DNA of 64,000 nucleotides from Bin87 sp965207585 (GTDB lineage Bacteria > Chloroflexota > Dehalococcoidia > Lucifugimonadales > UBA3495). This document shows, one piece after another, positions 59,053-64,000 of the stretch (position 1 is its first letter; every line of letters begins with the position of its first letter). The notes under the pieces are model-generated. The model was not told the DNA's origin, did not search any database, and saw only the letters and a list, made by a program, of their open reading frames with translations. Position numbers and translations under genes: made by a program. The stretch lies in contig CBDBMT010000003.1 of NCBI GenBank assembly GCA_965207585.1, forward strand, positions 2,356,001 to 2,420,000. The letters are read 5' to 3'.

Positions 59053-60087
59053 ATGGCAGAAATACTGGGCCTCGGCATGACCCACTACCCGGGTCTGATG
59101 GCGCCCGACGAGGATCGTGCGTATCCGCTCACGCGCACGCTCAAAGGCAACAAGAACATCCCTGACGAGCTGAAGAACCCCACCAGCTGGCCCGAGCCCA
59201 TGCGCGTCGAGTACGGCGAGGACGAAGGGTACACGTCATCCCTGGAGCACCGGGCCAGGCTGGTGGCCGGCTTCCGGCGCATCCGCGAGGAGTTGGACGC
59301 CTTCAATCCCGACTTTGTGGTGATCTGGGGCGATGATCAGTACGAGAACTTCCGCGAGGACATCATTCCTCCGTTCTGCGTGCTGGCTTACGACGAGTTC
59401 GAATGCCAGCCCTTCGCCCATCGGCAGCGGAACTTCTGGGGCGAGCCCAAGGACAAGGTGTTCAAGTACCAGGGCAACAAGGAAGCGGCGCGGTCGCTGG
59501 TCTCCGGCCTGATCGACCGGGGTGTGGACATGGCCTATTCCTACCAGCCGCTGCACGAGCCTGGTTTGGGCCACGCCATCCTCAACACCCTGCTGTACCT
59601 GGATTACGACCGCAAGGGGTTTGACTATCCGGTGGTGCCGATGCTGGTCAACTGCTACGGCAGCCGCGTCATCCGCAACCGGGGCGGCGCCGTCGAGTAC
59701 CTGCCTGATCCCGATCCGCCCGGACCCTCGCCCAAGCGGTGCCTGCAGGTCGGCTCAGCCACGGCCGAAGCCCTGAAAGACTCCCCCTACCGCGTGGCGC
59801 TGATCGCGTCGTCTTCATGGTCCCATGCCTTCCTGGTGGAGAAGAACCACTGGCTGTGGCCGGACACCGAGTCGGACCGGGCACGGTTCGAGGAACTCAA
59901 GTCCGGCGACTACCAGGCCTGGTCGCGGCTTTCCACCGAGCAGGTCGAAGACGCGGGACAGCAGGAGATGCTGAACTGGATGTGCCTGGCGGGGGCGATG
60001 GACACCTTGGATTACAAGCCGGAGATTCTCGACTACGTCGAGAGCTACGTGTTCAACTCCAACAAGTGTCTTGCGATCTTCAAGTAA
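59053..60087 (+). CDS. LigB-type extradiol dioxygenase-like protein, copy 1
   Basis: A 344-aa protein of the class III extradiol dioxygenase (LigB) superfamily. The N-terminal MAEILGLGMTHYP places a first metal His at residue 11. GDDQYEN and PLHEPGLGHAI hold further His/Asp/Glu candidates, and ASSSWSHAFL carries a late His. These enzymes open catechol-type rings or act as amidase-like relatives. Start ATG 59053 follows GGTGAGGAT; an ATG at 59038 is in frame. A tandem paralogue follows 79 bases later. The substrate is unknown. Confidence 0.82.
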   Translation: MAEILGLGMTHYPGLMAPDEDRAYPLTRTLKGNKNIPDELKNPTSWPEPMRVEYGEDEGYTSSLEHRARLVAGFRRIREELDAFNPDFVVIWGDDQYENFREDIIPPFCVLAYDEFECQPFAHRQRNFWGEPKDKVFKYQGNKEAARSLVSGLIDRGVDMAYSYQPLHEPGLGHAILNTLLYLDYDRKGFDYPVVPMLVNCYGSRVIRNRGGAVEYLPDPDPPGPSPKRCLQVGSATAEALKDSPYRVALIASSSWSHAFLVEKNHWLWPDTESDRARFEELKSGDYQAWSRLSTEQVEDAGQQEMLNWMCLAGAMDTLDYKPEILDYVESYVFNSNKCLAIFK

Positions 60088-60118
60088 GGGCAGGTTCCCG
60101 ACCCGCGCTCACCCCCGG

Positions 60119-60143
60119 ATTCCGCCTTTCGCCGGAATGACGG
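60119..60143. repeat. ATTCC/GGAAT hairpin repeat, partial
   Basis: ATTCCGCC TTTC GCCGGAAT followed by GACGG is a slightly degenerate member of the hairpin family seen at 28021-28050 and inside the MITE. It lies between the two dioxygenase genes. Confidence 0.6.
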
Positions 60144-60166
60144 TCGTATAGATAAGGAGGGCAATC

Positions 60167-61213
60167 ATGGCCGAGATACTGGGGCTGGGACTGACGCATT
60201 CGCCGTCGTTTATCCGGCCCGATGAGGACGGCGAATCGTCGCTGAAACGGACCCTGCGGACCAATGACAAGATCCCCGCAGAAATGAAGAACCCGCTCAA
60301 CTGGCCGGAACCCATGCGAGTGGAATTCGGCGAAGACGAGGGCTACGCGTCGGCGGTTCGTTTGCGGGAGCGCATGGTGGCCGGTTTCCGGGAACTGCGG
60401 AAGGAACTGGACGCTTTCAACCCTGACTTCGTGGTGATCTGGGGCGACGACCAGTACGAGAACTTCAAGGAAGACATCATTCCGCCGTTCTGCGTGCTGG
60501 CGTATGACGAGTTCAATTGCCAGCCCTTCGACAACGGCGGTGGGGCAGCGCGGCGGAACGTCTGGGACGAAGGCGCGGACACGGTGTTCAATTACAAGGG
60601 ACACAAGGAAGGCGCGAGGGCGCTGGTTTCCGGCATGATCGACCGCGGAGTGGACATGTCCTACGCCTACCAGCCGTTGCACGAGCCGGGGCTGGGCCAT
60701 GCCATCCTGAACACGATCCTGTACCTGGATTACGACCGCAAGGGGTTCGACTATCCGGTGGTGCCCATGCTGGTGAACTGCTACGGCAGCCGGGTCATTC
60801 GCAACCAGGGCGGCAGCGAGGAACGCTCTCCGGATCCGGACCCGCCCGGACCGTCGCCCAAGCGGTGCATGCAGATCGGCGCGGCGGCGGCACAGGCGCT
60901 CAAGGACTCGCCATGGCGGGTGGCGCTGATCGCCTCTTCCTCCTGGTCCCATGCCTTCCTGACGGAGAAGAACTGGTGGCTGTACCCCGACATCGAGTCG
61001 GACCGGGCGCGGTTCGAGGAGATGAAATCCGGCGACTACCAGGCGTGGGCCGGCATCTCGACGGCGCAGATCGAAGACGCCGGTCAGCAGGAGCTGCTCA
61101 ACTGGGCCTGCCTCGTGGGCGCGGTGGACGAACTGGGCTACCAGGCGGAGATCGTTGACTGGTACGAGACGTACATCTTCAATTCCACCAAGTGCCTGGC
61201 GGTGTTCAGATAG
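60167..61213 (+). CDS. LigB-type extradiol dioxygenase-like protein, copy 2
   Basis: A 348-aa tandem paralogue of copy 1, near-identical in motifs (LTHSPSF, GDDQYENFKEDIIPPF, PLHEPGLGHAI, ASSSWSHAFL). It differs at a loop near residue 120 (Gly/Ala-rich) and in the C-terminal helix. GGAGGG precedes the ATG. The two could form a heteromer or have split substrates. A terminator follows. The pair is probably expressed as one unit. Confidence 0.82.
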   Translation: MAEILGLGLTHSPSFIRPDEDGESSLKRTLRTNDKIPAEMKNPLNWPEPMRVEFGEDEGYASAVRLRERMVAGFRELRKELDAFNPDFVVIWGDDQYENFKEDIIPPFCVLAYDEFNCQPFDNGGGAARRNVWDEGADTVFNYKGHKEGARALVSGMIDRGVDMSYAYQPLHEPGLGHAILNTILYLDYDRKGFDYPVVPMLVNCYGSRVIRNQGGSEERSPDPDPPGPSPKRCMQIGAAAAQALKDSPWRVALIASSSWSHAFLTEKNWWLYPDIESDRARFEEMKSGDYQAWAGISTAQIEDAGQQELLNWACLVGAVDELGYQAEIVDWYETYIFNSTKCLAVFR

Positions 61214-61240
61214 AGCGCGGACGACACGCCGAACAATGAG

Positions 61241-61270
61241 CAGGGGCGGAAGAAAATCCGCCCCTGTCGT
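61241..61270 (+). terminator. Hairpin terminator between the dioxygenase and thiC genes
   Basis: A perfect 10-bp stem (CAGGGGCGGA with TCCGCCCCTG, 6-base loop) ends in a short T-rich run. It lies between convergent genes and may serve both strands. Confidence 0.8.
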
Positions 61271-61291
61271 TTAGGCAGTGTGCGCGGTGCC

Positions 61292-63172
<1,881 letters not shown>

Positions 63173-63216
63173 GTTGTGGTTCCTCCTGCCGGGTGATTAG
63201 GGGTTTGTGACGATGC

Positions 63217-63240
63217 GAGGGCGAATGATTGTTCGCCCCC
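63217..63240. repeat. GGGCGAA/TTCGCCC hairpin repeat (second copy)
   Basis: GAGGGCGAA ATTGATT-type loop TTCGCCCCC at 63217-63240 repeats the hairpin at 3331-3354 with a few changes. It lies between the symporter and thiC genes and may act as a weak terminator. Confidence 0.65.
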
Positions 63241-63259
63241 GTAGATGATGCGAAGAAAA

Positions 63260-64000
63260 TCAGTCGTCCGCCACCGCAGCTTCGTCGATGAGCTGGACGT
63301 CTGCGTTGAGGATGGCGAAGTCGTACTCACTGTCGGGAGCCACGAGGCGCTGGCCCAGGACCACAACCGCCGAGATGACCGACGAAATCACTAACGCCGA
63401 CGCGAACGCGAAGAACATCTGGCCACCCAGCGGGGACGTCAGCGCCCAAGGCGAGAGCAGATCAGGCTTGGGATAGAAAAGCGCTCCGATGATGATGCCG
63501 ACGGCTCCGGCCAGCAGCACGCCCCAACCGGGCATCCGGCTGGAATACAGGCCCACCAGCATGGGAACCGCTATCGCCGCGCCGAGCAGGTCGGCGATGA
63601 GGAAAACGTAGAGCACGCTGTGCCCCTGGGATGCCACGATGATGGCGGGAATGGCGACAATCACGGTGACCGCGCGTGCCAGTCGCAACAGCATGCCCCG
63701 TTCCAGACCGATGCCGGCGAGGTCGGCCGCCATCCCGCTGGCCAGACCGTTCATCAAAGTGTCCAGCGTGCTCATGGCCAGCATGAGGGCACAGATGAGG
63801 ATCAGGAAGTGCATCCACAGGGGGAACACGTCGGCGGCCAGGGTGAACAGAGCGGCAGCGACCTCCGGATACTGGAACGGCCCCACAGAGCCGTTGCCCA
63901 CGGCGGCGATGCCGCCCATGCCCATCAGGAAGGTCAACGGGATGGCGATAGCCGCCGCGCCCCAGAGGCTGCGGTTCAGAGCGGCCTGGCTCTCTACGGT
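63260..64000 (-). CDS. Sodium:solute symporter (SSS family), 5' partial
   Basis: A C-terminal fragment (246 residues visible) of an SSS/PutP-type secondary transporter with about six hydrophobic helices: AMSTLDTLMNGLASG in the core, LRLARAVTVIVAIPAIIV and a C-terminal VISSVISAVVVLG. The frame runs through the right edge (codons read back as T-V-E-S-Q-A), so the start is outside the window. Substrate cannot be told. Its stop is 87 bases before the thiC start on the same strand. Confidence 0.82.
   Translation of the reverse strand, partial: TVESQAALNRSLWGAAAIAIPLTFLMGMGGIAAVGNGSVGPFQYPEVAAALFTLAADVFPLWMHFLILICALMLAMSTLDTLMNGLASGMAADLAGIGLERGMLLRLARAVTVIVAIPAIIVASQGHSVLYVFLIADLLGAAIAVPMLVGLYSSRMPGWGVLLAGAVGIIIGALFYPKPDLLSPWALTSPLGGQMFFAFASALVISSVISAVVVLGQRLVAPDSEYDFAILNADVQLIDEAAVADD

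Noticed and set aside
63173..63259. TPP riboswitch upstream of thiC
   Set aside because: The leader is too short and lacks the conserved CTGAGA and ACCTGA-type segments.

Overview
The window is about 63% GC, densely coded and bacterial. The gene set points to Chloroflexota, most likely a marine or sponge-associated SAR202/Dehalococcoidia-type lineage. The evidence is a menaquinone futalosine-route gene, a soluble reductive-dehalogenase-like protein, a luciferase-family flavin monooxygenase, an enolase-superfamily enzyme, paired TPP enzymes, a mycobacterial-type CysM, and accessory families common in that phylum (Uma2, DUF433/DUF5615, clan AA proteases, DUF4268). The taxonomic call is inference. 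No rRNA, tRNA or CRISPR array was seen.

1-10 kb is catabolic or accessory: an Asp-box propeller (cut by the left edge), amidohydrolase, two alpha/beta hydrolases, flavin monooxygenase, TPP enzyme and EVE-domain protein. 9-23 kb is mostly housekeeping: queG, a dUTPase-like gene, groEL, rpsT, lexA with an SOS box, the nusA-rnpM-infB-rbfA-truB-nrtS operon, cysM-moeB, an Rrf2 regulator and a thioesterase. 23-26.2 kb is a tightly overlapping membrane operon containing larB and a UbiA prenyltransferase.

26.2-35.5 kb is a decaying accessory region. It holds a frameshifted DUF433/DUF5615 pair, a 157-bp MITE-like element with target duplications, a second TPP-enzyme operon, metF-like and mqnA, an enolase-superfamily enzyme, three retropepsin-like proteins and an amber-interrupted DUF4268 nuclease. 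35.6-41.3 kb has queA, folD, a Uma2 nuclease and an intact ISAs1-type insertion. That insertion split the promoter of a corrinoid-binding-protein gene and duplicated its -10 box. 41.4-45.3 kb holds two tandem secreted LRR proteins of the plant-type repeat class.

45.3-49.5 kb is a DUF1800/DUF1501/NHL operon preceded by a Fur/PerR-like palindrome. 49.6-54 kb has thioesterase, argF, a HEPN-like gene, der and plsY. 54-64 kb has an aminotransferase, the reductive-dehalogenase-like protein, an MBL hydrolase, thioredoxin reductase, tandem LigB-type dioxygenases, thiC and a sodium:solute symporter cut by the right edge.

Genes that may work together: QueG and QueA (tRNA queuosine); MoeB, CysM and Rrf2 (carrier-protein cysteine synthesis); the corrinoid-binding protein with the corrinoid enzymes QueG and the dehalogenase-like protein; FolD and MetF (C1 folates). 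No single clearly new system stands out. The strongest leads are the retropepsin/nuclease island, the palindrome-controlled DUF1800/DUF1501 operon, the MITE, and the IS-split promoter.
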